From positions 124,001-188,000 of the forward strand of contig JACKEL010000010.1 of assembly GCA_020632975.1 (NCBI GenBank): 64,000 nucleotides of DNA. The letters run 5' to 3'. This DNA comes from Myxococcales bacterium (GTDB lineage: Bacteria > Myxococcota_C > UBA6777). The notes under the pieces were generated by a model. It saw only the letters and a program-made list of their open reading frames with translations. It ran no database searches and was not told the DNA's origin. This document shows positions 23,542-33,061 of this stretch, in pieces; position 1 is the stretch's first letter, and each line of letters starts with the position of its first letter. Made by a program: the position numbers and the translations under genes.

Positions 23542-26409
23542 ATGAAGGTCGATCAAAGTCGCAATTCGAATGTCCAGCGCCCCCAAGAAAAGCCCACAGT
23601 AGAAGCTCCCAAACCCCAAGTGGCTCTTGATCCTGCGGCAGCCCCCGCAGCAAAGCCCGCAGCCCCCGCCACCACGGAAGGTCTAGCTGACGCAAGCGCC
23701 AACCTACAACGGGGAACAGAGACAGGTCCTCTTTCAACCATGACCCGCGATGTACAAGGCTTGGCCAACGCAGGCGTGGCGGGCTCTGCCAACACAAGCA
23801 GCGCACGAAGTATCCCACGCAGCACAGCGCTGGCGCTCGACAACACAGGCGCAGCACCGCCCGACTTTGCAGGCGACGACACCACGGTTCCTCCTGACTT
23901 TACAGGTGACTCTAGCGTTCCCGCAGGTTACACAGCAGCTCCAAGCATGGGCGAAGTCGCTCAAGGCGCGTTGATCGAACGCGGCCAAGGTGGAAAAAAT
24001 GTTGAGCAGCTTCAAGAGCGCCTGACCCAAGTGGGCATCAATGTTCAACCTGACGGAAAGTTCGGCCCTGGCACAGAACGCAAGATCAAAGAATTCCAGA
24101 AACAACATGGTGTGCAACAGACTGGCAAGTTTGGCCCCACCACCTTGCAAGCACTGAAACAAGCAGAAGCAGCGGAACGACCGAACTTTAGCGCACTTCG
24201 CGAAGTCATCGGTCGCGACAAAGTCTTGGCCCAAGGTGACGCAGGCGCCGCAGTCTACGACATGCAGCGCGCACTCACCAAAGCAGGCTTTGGTGTGGAA
24301 GCGACAGGTCAGTTTGGCCCCACCACAGAAGAAAGCGTGAAGAAGTTTCAAGCTGCCAATGGCATCCAAGAGACCGGAAAGATGGGACCTACCACCTTTG
24401 CGGCCCTTGAAAAGAAACTCAACTTCTCCACGGACGGCGCCCAAGGCATCAAGAGCGACCTGACATTCAAGACCAACGCCGAAGCGCTACGCCGCGCCAA
24501 AGCTTCTTCCCTCGGCAAACTCGCAGAAAAACAGATCCCCAAATACGCAGACACCTACCGCAAAGCCTCTGAGTTGACGGGCGTTCCCGCAGAGATGATT
24601 GCAGCAATCCACGGAAACGAAGGCCAATTTGGAACCTACCGCGCTTCGACACATGGACCCGAGTCTGGCTTTGGTTTGGACCCCCGCTCTGTCACCACCC
24701 AGTGGGGCAACGAACAACTCGCCAAACATGGCCTTGGCACGTGGGAACGCGGCACTGGGACAGACAAATCTGTTCTTCAAAGCGCAGTGATCGCAGCCGA
24801 ACACCTCAAGCGAAATGCCCGATACGCGGGAATATCCGTCGATCAAAAGATGAACCAAGGCGAGATCGCAGGCTCTGTCCTTTCTTATATGGCAGGCCCC
24901 GGCGCAGGACGCAAAGCCAACGAACGCGGCAGTGGCTGGATGCTCAACCCCTCAGACTCCAACCCACATCCCCTCCACCCCGGTGGCACCAGCGTTGGAC
25001 CCGGTGGACGCATCATCAATGTTCCTGCTTCTCGTAAAGATGGCTTGTTGCGTTGGGATACCCTTCTCCCCATCGCGCAAGAACAACTCGCGAAAAGCGC
25101 CCCCACCAGCTCTGTTCCTTCGCAGCCTACGCAACCGACACAACCCACGCCTCCCGCAGAGCCCACACCGCCCGTCAATACGCAGCCGACACAGCCCACG
25201 CAGCCCACTCCCCCTTCGCAACCCACGCAGCCCACAGAGCCTGCGCCTCCCACCAACACCCAACCGACCCAACCGACCCAACCAACGGCTCCAACGCAGC
25301 CGACACAGCCCGCTCAACCAAGCAACTCGCCACTCGATCAGTTCTTGGCCCAAAATCCTGGGGTCAAAACCAACCAAGATATGATCAACGCGGCTTACAA
25401 GCACTCGAACAATACCTTCGATGGCGCGACCCGTTTTGTCGAATCCTTGGGCCTCAAGATGAACGACCTTGCGCGTGATCGCAAAGCACCTTTGCAAAGC
25501 AACAGTGCTGCGCCCACGCAACCCACGCAACCCAATCCACCCGTGAATTCGGACATGGAAACCTTGACCAACTTTATCAAGGGCGGTGGTGTGCTTGAGC
25601 AAGGCGCCAAAGGCCCCGAAGTCGAAGCCATGCAGCGCGAGTTGACAGCACGCGGCTTTGGCGTCCAAGCAACGGGCGAGTTCGGCCCCACCACAGCCGA
25701 AGCACTCAAAAAGTTCCAAGGTGCCAACAATATCGAGCAGACAGGAAAGCTTGGAGCCACCACGTTTGAGGCATTCCAAAAGCCCCAAGTCCAAGCAAAC
25801 ACCGCGATCCGTGACTTGAATCGCCTGACAACAGAGGCACAGCGCTTCGATTACCTCAAAGCCCTCGCAGAAGCCAATGGTGGCAAGATCAACAACTCAC
25901 CCAACAAACGCAACATCATCTCTTTGCGTCGCCAAACAGACACAGATGTCAACGGCGGACGCGGTCGCTACGACGACAAGACGTTTGTGATGTGGACAGA
26001 CTCTAGCGGCAAAAAACATGTGAAAGAGTACGACTCCAACACTGAGCCCAGCGCACAATATCGCGGAAGCATCGGCGTTGACGCGAACCGCGATGGTCGC
26101 CTTGACCAAGGTCGCCTCCCTGCGGGCTATTACGAGTTCACCAAAGGTTACTCCTCAAAACTGGGGAACGTCTTGCGTCCCACCCGCGCCACCAACGCAG
26201 AGCGCGACACCAACCAAGATGGCCTCTTCAATGACAATGCTTACGCAAGCGCGGGAGAAAGCATCCTCTTCCACAAAGGTAGCACCAACGACACGGACAG
26301 CGCGGGTTGCCAAACCTTCGCTCCCAACGAGTGGAACCGCTTTTGGAGCGACATCAACGCTGCTGGAAACCCCGGAACCGTCGGCTATACTCTGATCAAC
26401 GTCAGCTAA
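23542..26409 (+). CDS. large peptidoglycan-binding, lysozyme-like protein without signal peptide
   Basis: 955 residues. Order: disordered Ala/Pro/Gln N-terminus (1-140); peptidoglycan-binding domain 1 (about 144-208) and 2 (226-291), each with FGPxTxxxxKxFQ; a lysozyme/transglycosylase-like domain (about 325-455) with E360 in AIHGNEGQF and an AHRLAR-like helix; a Pro-Thr-Gln repeat linker (about 525-595); peptidoglycan-binding domain 3 (about 680-745); a C-terminal domain with two Ca-loop-like stretches (DANRDGRLDQG, DTNQDGLFND) and an FHKGS...SAGCQ motif reminiscent of L,D-transpeptidase active sites. The start at 23542 has AAGGAG upstream. There is no Sec signal, so export by another route, lysis or an effector role is possible. 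It would bind and cut cell wall. Confidence 0.82.
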   Translation: MKVDQSRNSNVQRPQEKPTVEAPKPQVALDPAAAPAAKPAAPATTEGLADASANLQRGTETGPLSTMTRDVQGLANAGVAGSANTSSARSIPRSTALALDNTGAAPPDFAGDDTTVPPDFTGDSSVPAGYTAAPSMGEVAQGALIERGQGGKNVEQLQERLTQVGINVQPDGKFGPGTERKIKEFQKQHGVQQTGKFGPTTLQALKQAEAAERPNFSALREVIGRDKVLAQGDAGAAVYDMQRALTKAGFGVEATGQFGPTTEESVKKFQAANGIQETGKMGPTTFAALEKKLNFSTDGAQGIKSDLTFKTNAEALRRAKASSLGKLAEKQIPKYADTYRKASELTGVPAEMIAAIHGNEGQFGTYRASTHGPESGFGLDPRSVTTQWGNEQLAKHGLGTWERGTGTDKSVLQSAVIAAEHLKRNARYAGISVDQKMNQGEIAGSVLSYMAGPGAGRKANERGSGWMLNPSDSNPHPLHPGGTSVGPGGRIINVPASRKDGLLRWDTLLPIAQEQLAKSAPTSSVPSQPTQPTQPTPPAEPTPPVNTQPTQPTQPTPPSQPTQPTEPAPPTNTQPTQPTQPTAPTQPTQPAQPSNSPLDQFLAQNPGVKTNQDMINAAYKHSNNTFDGATRFVESLGLKMNDLARDRKAPLQSNSAAPTQPTQPNPPVNSDMETLTNFIKGGGVLEQGAKGPEVEAMQRELTARGFGVQATGEFGPTTAEALKKFQGANNIEQTGKLGATTFEAFQKPQVQANTAIRDLNRLTTEAQRFDYLKALAEANGGKINNSPNKRNIISLRRQTDTDVNGGRGRYDDKTFVMWTDSSGKKHVKEYDSNTEPSAQYRGSIGVDANRDGRLDQGRLPAGYYEFTKGYSSKLGNVLRPTRATNAERDTNQDGLFNDNAYASAGESILFHKGSTNDTDSAGCQTFAPNEWNRFWSDINAAGNPGTVGYTLINVS
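25116..25326 (+). repeat. Pro-Thr-Gln tandem repeat tract
   Basis: Imperfect tandem copies of a CAGCCCACG-type unit encode QPTQPT-like repeats in the linker between the lysozyme-like domain and peptidoglycan-binding domain 3. Such tracts vary in length between strains. Confidence 0.7.
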
Positions 26410-26440
26410 TCGAGCCGCCCATAGACCCCTCTTCTGCGCG

Positions 26441-28561
26441 TCAAGGAGCAACCTTCTTTGCGCAACTGATCCCCACAGCATCCACAACATCCCCAACATA
26501 TCCGCGAAATCCAACCGCCACCTGTCCTTGCGGGCAAAACTGCTCGAACCACTTTCCTTGCACTTCCCCCACAGGAGGTCTCCGCAAGATCTGTTGCCAT
26601 GCACGCAAAGGCCGGTCTTTCGGCAAAGATGAAGGCCGAGAGCTAGCATGCGAATGAGGGACGCCACAGTACACCCCCCAACCACGCACCAAATGATCTG
26701 CATAACCGTAAAGCCCGACAACATACTGATTGGGAGCGCAAAGTTGTCGAAAGCTCTCCCCCTTTTTGGGCTTGCGTCCAAAAGGAGGTCCAGAAAACCG
26801 CTCGCGTTGTCCCTTTTCTTTGCGACATTGAGGGAGGATGCGAGCAAGAGAGTGCCCCATCTCGCCTGAGAATCCGCGAAGAACAAAGCCTTTTGGACAG
26901 TCCCACGCGCTCCAAATCCCCCCAGAGCCACCCGCCCCTCGAACGATGACATCTTCTCGCTCAGAACGAAGAACACGATAGATCCACCAGTAACGCAGAC
27001 GAAAGATATGCTGCAAGGCAGGATGTCGCTGCGCCTCAAGAGGTTCTTTTGGAGAGCGGATCACCAAATAATCCCAAAGGAACAAGCTGCCCCCGCTCAA
27101 CGAACGCCCTGGAGCACGCGGAGGGAACATCCCTCGACGATAGCCCACAGCATTGTAAGGCGTTCGAGCAAAGTTTACATCCGTCAAACCACCCGTATAG
27201 ACGGCGTTTAGAGACTTGACCACATACCACAAGGCACGAGAAGAAAAGACGCGATTATAAGGGCGTAAATCCACAACATGCACCTTGCTTTTGGGTGGCA
27301 TCTTGGCAAAGACAGTGATCAAAGGCCCGACATGTTCGCGCATATACGTCGACGTGCGATGAGAAACGAAGAGCGGATACGCGATAGAGACAGCAACCAC
27401 AGGCACAAGCAAAGATGCCACGGCCCCAACAAAAACAACCCTTTGTGACGCAAAGAGCAACAGCAACAAAAGGATGGGCAGTCGCTCAGCAATCAAATAC
27501 ATGTCGTGCATGTGCGAGGGCAGAAAGAGATAAGCCAACAACACAAATCCAACCAAGACACCCAACAGATGCTTGTCGAGCCACGCCCGTAGATCTCCCC
27601 ACCACCCCAACGTCTCGGGCACCTGCAAGGCCAAAAAGTCTTGTCTTTTTCCTATCAAAAACAACAAGAGACACAAGCCCAAAAGATAGAAAAACAGAGC
27701 ATCATCCGCCTTGGAATCAAGGAACATGTGCGTGCTGTCATGGAAGAGACGATCCACACGCCACCCGATGCTGCGATACACAAAGCCAAAACGCCCCTTG
27801 GCGTTGAGAAAAGCCGCTCCATGCGCAGTTTTCTCTTGTAAGACCAGCTTTCTCATGATCCAAAATGCAAAGGGCATACTCGCAGGAAGAAAGACCCACA
27901 TGCGCAAAAGCCCGCGCCATCGACGTATCGAAGCAAGTAAGACCACACAACACAGTCCTGCCCCCACCAAAAAGCCGAACAGATGGGCATGGAACAGCAG
28001 CGTCAGGCACAAAGCCAACGCCAGCCCTTTCAAAGCTCCCCCACGCAAAGCATAAAGGCGCGCCAAAGCCAGCGCCCCCAAAAGAAAAGGGATGCTGATC
28101 AAGTAGTTGAGTAATCCGACGGTGTACATCGCCCCAAAGACCAAGGGCGAAGAAGCAAGCGCCAGCCACGGGGAGCGCTGAAAAGCCCGACAGAGCGCCA
28201 AGATTGCAAGAGGCGTCCCGACCACATAAAAACTCAACCACCCACGAACCAAGTGGACAGAAGAGATATTTCCTCCCAACCACCAAGCACTTGAAAGAGC
28301 AAGCGAGTTGGGCTCCATAAACAAGTGTAGATGGTAGGTTTTTTGATAGATGGTCGAGGGGTCATGGTAACGCCCTGCGATATCCAACATCTCGATCCAA
28401 GCAACGCTATCTTGGCCAAAAGGCCAGACAGGTGCCCACACAACCGAAAGATGGCACAAAAGGACGATGCCAAACCAAAGAAGGAATGTTGTAGAGGATG
28501 GCGCAAAAACTTCGGTGGATTCGGGACTTCGCGACACAGAGGATCTTGGACTCTTGTGCAT
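26441..28561 (-). CDS. polytopic membrane protein with three C-terminal Cys-bounded repeats
   Basis: 706 residues, no assigned family. About ten TM helices (residues 20-400) resemble glycosyltransferase-C or flippase-type membrane proteins, followed by a soluble domain. The C-terminus holds three repeats that each run exactly 25 residues from Cys to Cys with pattern C-x(7)-G-[FL]-x-G-x(12)-C (CPKGFVLRGFSG..., CAPNQYVVGLYGY..., CPQGQVAVGFRGY...). Such repeats are widespread as lectin-like modules on myxobacterial proteins and would sit outside the membrane. The ATG at 28561 is preferred over a TTG at 28570; neither has a strong ribosome site. It follows the LTA-synthase-like gene by 32 bp and probably acts in the same surface pathway. 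Confidence 0.72.
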   Translation of the reverse strand: MHKSPRSSVSRSPESTEVFAPSSTTFLLWFGIVLLCHLSVVWAPVWPFGQDSVAWIEMLDIAGRYHDPSTIYQKTYHLHLFMEPNSLALSSAWWLGGNISSVHLVRGWLSFYVVGTPLAILALCRAFQRSPWLALASSPLVFGAMYTVGLLNYLISIPFLLGALALARLYALRGGALKGLALALCLTLLFHAHLFGFLVGAGLCCVVLLASIRRWRGLLRMWVFLPASMPFAFWIMRKLVLQEKTAHGAAFLNAKGRFGFVYRSIGWRVDRLFHDSTHMFLDSKADDALFFYLLGLCLLLFLIGKRQDFLALQVPETLGWWGDLRAWLDKHLLGVLVGFVLLAYLFLPSHMHDMYLIAERLPILLLLLLFASQRVVFVGAVASLLVPVVAVSIAYPLFVSHRTSTYMREHVGPLITVFAKMPPKSKVHVVDLRPYNRVFSSRALWYVVKSLNAVYTGGLTDVNFARTPYNAVGYRRGMFPPRAPGRSLSGGSLFLWDYLVIRSPKEPLEAQRHPALQHIFRLRYWWIYRVLRSEREDVIVRGAGGSGGIWSAWDCPKGFVLRGFSGEMGHSLARILPQCRKEKGQRERFSGPPFGRKPKKGESFRQLCAPNQYVVGLYGYADHLVRGWGVYCGVPHSHASSRPSSLPKDRPLRAWQQILRRPPVGEVQGKWFEQFCPQGQVAVGFRGYVGDVVDAVGISCAKKVAP

Positions 28562-28593
28562 GAAACACAACTCGCGAATTTTTGGGGGGGGAA

Positions 28594-30981
28594 TTAGCGC
28601 GTGATCGGAATTGAAACCAGCAACAAGCGGCCTTTTTTATCGATCTTGAAGCGGCCAAGGTTGCGATAAGGCATACGCCCATCCGCACGCGACCACATCC
28701 CAAGATAGATATTGACGCGACTCCCCATCCACTGATCCGCAGGGACATGGATCTCTTGTTCATCGATGATGTACGTCCCTGGCTTCCATTTATCGGGCGT
28801 GAGCACACCACCGCCAGGGTTGTGGTCTCCGTTCACAAAGTGAAAAGGTCGCGTGGGTTCGATATGAAAGAACAGATTCCACTTACGAGGGATCGGCCGC
28901 AAAGCCTCGAAGATGTAAGTGATACGAATGGTCCCACCACGTGAGGCAGAGGGGCTTTCCAGCGAGTAGCCCACCACGCGGGCGTAATCTCCAAAGGTGA
29001 CACCCACCGTTTTTTGGAAGCGAGGCATCGTCGAAGAAACCGCTTTGGCCACACGTGCCTCGTCTGCTTTTCGATAGACGTGATTCACTTCCGCTTTCCA
29101 ACGCAACAGACGCTTCTCGATCACATCGAGGTTGGGGCGCTTGAATCCCTTCGCAAAGTACAAGTTTTTGGTCTCAAGGGGATCTTTGACCAGATCGTAG
29201 ATCTCCCAAGGACGGTGCTTGTAGTGATAGATGTACTTGTAGTTTCCTTCACGCAAAGCCATACACTGGTTTTCATACCAACAACTATGGTGCGTGGGTC
29301 TGTTGGGCGAGACAGGCTGAAGCAGACTTTTTCCAGGAAGTGTCCCACCTTCCAAACGCAGGCCAAGCAGCTCAAGGACCGAAGGCAACAAGTCCACTTG
29401 AAGGCGAGGGCCTTTGATATCTTGGCGGCCCTTGTTGAAGCTAGGTGCGTAGATAAAGGCCGGGATATGCAGACCTTCTTCCCACATGATGTTGTCGTGC
29501 TGACGCCGTCCGTGCTCGCTAAATGCCTCGCCGTGATCGCCCACAAACACAAAGATGGTGTCCTTCATCATGCCCCGTTTTTCGAAGCCTTTGAACAGGT
29601 CACGCAGAAAATCATCAACGTAGTACAGCGAGTTGTAGTAGGAGTTCAGCTCGGGATCACGGCTCTTGGTGTAGAGGCGTTTGCGGAAACGCATGGGGGT
29701 CGTGTAGGTGTGGTGAGAAACCAAGAAAAGATAGCTCATAAAGAACGGACGATCGCGGTGTTTGTCGATCCAGTGAAGGCTGGGTTTTAGCAAGATGCGA
29801 TCTTCATAACCGAAGTAGTTGGTTTTATCGAAGCCACGGGTACTTAGATCTTCGTGACCGCGCAACATATCAAAGCCCATGTTGGCGACCATCTGCGAAC
29901 GTCCTTCAAAGTGGTTGGTCGCTGACTGGAAGAAGACACTGCGATAACCCACTTGTTTCAGCAGAGAAGGCAAGCAACGTGTAGGGATACCATTCTTTTC
30001 GCCTTCGTCCGAATCAACCGTTACTTTGGGAAAGATCCCACAAAGCATGGTGACCAGCGCTTTGGAAGTGTGCGGGATCACGGTGGACATGTGCTCGACA
30101 AAAAAGCTTTTTTTCGCGATCTCGTTGAGAAACGGCGTCGTGTCCATCTTGGGCGCATGAGGATGTTTGCCCACAAGCTTTTTGTAAGGTGTCAGAGAAC
30201 GCGCTCGCTGCGACTCCAACAAGATAAACACAACATTCTTTTTCTTCATCCGAGAGGTCGGCACCGCACGCAAGCGATGTCCCTGAAACAGCATCCCCTT
30301 GGAACCAACCGTCCCGATATCGGGGTCTTGGCGGAACAGATACTCAAACATCCCCCCAACGATCCGCACGTAGAGGTTGTGCGAGAGGGTTTGTAAGTCA
30401 CCGCGCATCTGATGTTCTGGGGCCATCGTCGTGATCAAAGCAACGACAAGACCAACGTGAAAGAACCAACCTGGCGTTTGTTTCTCACGTTGCGGGGAAG
30501 CGTCCAACCAAGCAGCGATCTTGGGGCGACGCATCCACCAAACAGGCAAGAACATAAACAACGGTGGCAAAAGCAAAAGTAAGATGCGCGGTCCTTTGGC
30601 TTGGTTGATAAAGACTTGCAACGTCGCAGGGTCCGCAAGGCTACGCAGACCATATTGCAAGAGGAACCAATCGCCCGAAGTCCCCGTGATCATAAAAAAG
30701 CCGTGCTCGACCCCAGCCAAAAGCATGAGAAACTGCGAAGACAACGCGAGCAACAACAGCCACTGAAAGCGCCATCTAGACATATGCTCCAAGAGCATCA
30801 TAAAAAGGACGGCAAAGCCCAAGAAAAAAAAGATGTCCCAACGCAACCCCTCAAACAACACGAGGGATTGAAAAGAGCCTGCCACTTTCCGCAGCTTCCA
30901 GATCTTGAGACCACAAGCAAACGCCAATACAGGCCCCAACCAGAGCAATACAGGCAACCAAGTACGACGAGAAAATAGCAT
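28594..30981 (-). CDS. membrane sulfatase / lipoteichoic-acid-synthase-like protein
   Basis: 795 residues. Five N-terminal TM helices (residues about 5-210), then an alkaline-phosphatase-superfamily domain with NVVFILLESQRARSLTPY (nucleophile Thr region), HMSTVIPHTSKAL, and GDHGEAFSEHGRRQHDN as metal site, as in LtaS, OpgB and related phosphoglycerol transferases or sulfatases. A C-terminal beta-sandwich (about 690-795) follows. It could transfer a phospho- or sulfo-group onto surface glycans. The start at 30981 is preceded by GAGAGGCAAGG. It pairs with the polytopic protein downstream (32 bp). Confidence 0.85.
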   Translation of the reverse strand: MLFSRRTWLPVLLWLGPVLAFACGLKIWKLRKVAGSFQSLVLFEGLRWDIFFFLGFAVLFMMLLEHMSRWRFQWLLLLALSSQFLMLLAGVEHGFFMITGTSGDWFLLQYGLRSLADPATLQVFINQAKGPRILLLLLPPLFMFLPVWWMRRPKIAAWLDASPQREKQTPGWFFHVGLVVALITTMAPEHQMRGDLQTLSHNLYVRIVGGMFEYLFRQDPDIGTVGSKGMLFQGHRLRAVPTSRMKKKNVVFILLESQRARSLTPYKKLVGKHPHAPKMDTTPFLNEIAKKSFFVEHMSTVIPHTSKALVTMLCGIFPKVTVDSDEGEKNGIPTRCLPSLLKQVGYRSVFFQSATNHFEGRSQMVANMGFDMLRGHEDLSTRGFDKTNYFGYEDRILLKPSLHWIDKHRDRPFFMSYLFLVSHHTYTTPMRFRKRLYTKSRDPELNSYYNSLYYVDDFLRDLFKGFEKRGMMKDTIFVFVGDHGEAFSEHGRRQHDNIMWEEGLHIPAFIYAPSFNKGRQDIKGPRLQVDLLPSVLELLGLRLEGGTLPGKSLLQPVSPNRPTHHSCWYENQCMALREGNYKYIYHYKHRPWEIYDLVKDPLETKNLYFAKGFKRPNLDVIEKRLLRWKAEVNHVYRKADEARVAKAVSSTMPRFQKTVGVTFGDYARVVGYSLESPSASRGGTIRITYIFEALRPIPRKWNLFFHIEPTRPFHFVNGDHNPGGGVLTPDKWKPGTYIIDEQEIHVPADQWMGSRVNIYLGMWSRADGRMPYRNLGRFKIDKKGRLLLVSIPITR

Positions 30982-31147
30982 CCTTGCCTCTCCAACACAG
31001 AAACAGACAACACCAAAGAGCAAAGCCTTGGGTTATGAACCAAAAGACCGCGTCTTGACAAGAGGATGCGCGAAAAAAACAAAGCTATCCCAGAAAGATC
31101 CCAAAGTCTTTCAACCACCCCCAAGTCGCCACCAAGACTAGAGATTC

Positions 31148-33055
31148 TTAGAACAGCACCTGCTCAAACTCTTGTTTTGCACGGGCGATCGGGTCTTCGA
31201 CGCGACTGAGCTCTTGGCGAAAACGCCTTATCATCCGCGTAAGCCTCGAAACAGCCGTCTTTCCAAGATCGAGGTCGCTGGCTCGATAGCCCCCAAAAGC
31301 GTCCATCGCCCCCAGCCCTTCAAGAGAAACCCCTTGAAGCATCGCCTCGATCGCTGTGCAACCTTCCAAGGCTGGCCGATTTTTGGCATAAGCCCACGCC
31401 AAAAGGTGCTCTGTTGCCGCCAACAACACGGGTCCAACGAGCTTGGCAAAGATCTGCGAGATGCGTGCTTGCGCCTTTCCATCGTGGTGCAACAGAAGCG
31501 GAACGAAACACTCAGCGTCGCCCAAAGCAGGATTCAAGCTCCAAAGCGACAGATAGGCCAAAAGCTCCTCATCACTTTTGGCAGAAACGTCTTGCAACCA
31601 CGCTTGGAAGTGCTTGCGAAACTCCAAAGAGCGCACCCCTCCTTTCCCTTCAAGAGCTTGTGCCGCGATGCGCCAGCTCTCAGGAAATGGCCCCAAAAAA
31701 GGAAAGATCTGCGCCAAAGCCCCCTGCTCATTTGGCCAAATATCGGCATTTTCACCCGCATTGCACAGTGCCAAAGCGATCCGCTTTTTGGTGGCCTCTT
31801 CTCGCACGACATCCAACAAAGAGAGAAGAAAAGGCCCACAGCTCGGATCTTTCCAACGAGGAAGCTGGTCGATCGCAAAACGCATCGCGCCTTCGTCGCC
31901 TCCCCAAGGACGCATCATCCAAGAAGCACACACTTTCCCAAAAGAGTCAGGGTGCCGCAACGTCGCCAGAGCATAGACCGCTCGCTGCCAAAGCGTGTGA
32001 TCGCCATCCTCTAAAAAGCTTTCAAGTTCCGCGCGAAAATGCTCCACCAAAGGCACAAACCCATCGACGGCCTGACACCAAAGCTGCTTGTTCGCAAGGC
32101 ATCTTCCATGCGCGGTACGTTGAGAAAGCTGTGGGATCAACTTGTTGCAAAACTCTTGCACACGACGGTTTGCATCTTGATACAAGTCGGGTTGCGTTTC
32201 AGCCCATCGTTCGGAGAGTTCGCGCCATTGATCACCAAGGATGCGCAGCAGATCCAAAGAGACCTGCCCTTTGTGGGCACCTGTTTTGTTGTCCAAAAAG
32301 GGATAAGAAACCTTGTCGATCAGGAGCTCAACTTGCGGAAGGAACAAGGCATCCCATTTTTCTTTTACGACCAGTTTTGAGAGTTCTGCGAGCGCATAAT
32401 CATTTGTCTTATTTTTATGTAAGTAAGCCACTGCAACCGCGAAAGCTCTCGTAGAATCGAGTGTATAAAGCACCCCAAAAGCGCGTTGCAGATAATGAGA
32501 AGAGATACTGTCGTCGAGCAAACAACCTTCCAATTTCTCGGCAACTTCGCTCCCTGCGTCAGCGGGAAGCATGTCCATCAGCGTATAAAAATGCTGGTAG
32601 CGAGGCGACTTGCTCAAAAAGATCTTGCCCAAAAGCGCGCGTTGTCGTGGGGCATTCGAACACCTCATCTCCCAAAAAAGAAAGTAGGGATTCTCATTCA
32701 ACTTCTCGAATGTCTCGAGCAACAAAGCCTCCACACACGCCACAGCACGCGCGTGTTTTGATTTGGTTCGCTCGCCCCAATGCAAAAAGTACCTGAGGAA
32801 TTCTCGAAAGATCCTTGTACGTGTCGGGCTTTTCAACTCGCTTTCCAAGAGCATATACGCAAGAAGGTTTGCAGCAACCTCCGTCTCATCCTCGTGAACC
32901 CAGCCTTTTGTCACGTCTTCCAGAATAGAGAAAATATTCTTCGACAGATCCGTCTCTGTTTCAAGGATGGCCGCTTCAAGCGATGCAAAGCTCTCGGACT
33001 CGATAGTACGTTCAGGATAGGGAAGAAGAGAAAAATCAAAGACTTTTTCTGACAT
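31148..33055 (-). CDS. large helical hypothetical protein A
   Basis: 635 residues, no family recognised. Predicted all-helical, Leu- and Trp-rich, with HEAT/ARM-like repeats by eye (many ALALL, ALATLRH-type helices); no signal peptide or TM. Its C-terminus (SRLTRMIRRFRQELSRVEDP) resembles the C-terminus of the next gene (LLRLARLIRRLRLEGAPP), so the two are probably paralogues. The start codon follows GGGAG contained in the end of the upstream gene, 6 bp away, which indicates translational coupling. Cytoplasmic scaffold function is a guess. Confidence 0.75.
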   Translation of the reverse strand: MSEKVFDFSLLPYPERTIESESFASLEAAILETETDLSKNIFSILEDVTKGWVHEDETEVAANLLAYMLLESELKSPTRTRIFREFLRYFLHWGERTKSKHARAVACVEALLLETFEKLNENPYFLFWEMRCSNAPRQRALLGKIFLSKSPRYQHFYTLMDMLPADAGSEVAEKLEGCLLDDSISSHYLQRAFGVLYTLDSTRAFAVAVAYLHKNKTNDYALAELSKLVVKEKWDALFLPQVELLIDKVSYPFLDNKTGAHKGQVSLDLLRILGDQWRELSERWAETQPDLYQDANRRVQEFCNKLIPQLSQRTAHGRCLANKQLWCQAVDGFVPLVEHFRAELESFLEDGDHTLWQRAVYALATLRHPDSFGKVCASWMMRPWGGDEGAMRFAIDQLPRWKDPSCGPFLLSLLDVVREEATKKRIALALCNAGENADIWPNEQGALAQIFPFLGPFPESWRIAAQALEGKGGVRSLEFRKHFQAWLQDVSAKSDEELLAYLSLWSLNPALGDAECFVPLLLHHDGKAQARISQIFAKLVGPVLLAATEHLLAWAYAKNRPALEGCTAIEAMLQGVSLEGLGAMDAFGGYRASDLDLGKTAVSRLTRMIRRFRQELSRVEDPIARAKQEFEQVLF

Positions 33056-33061
33056 CGATTC

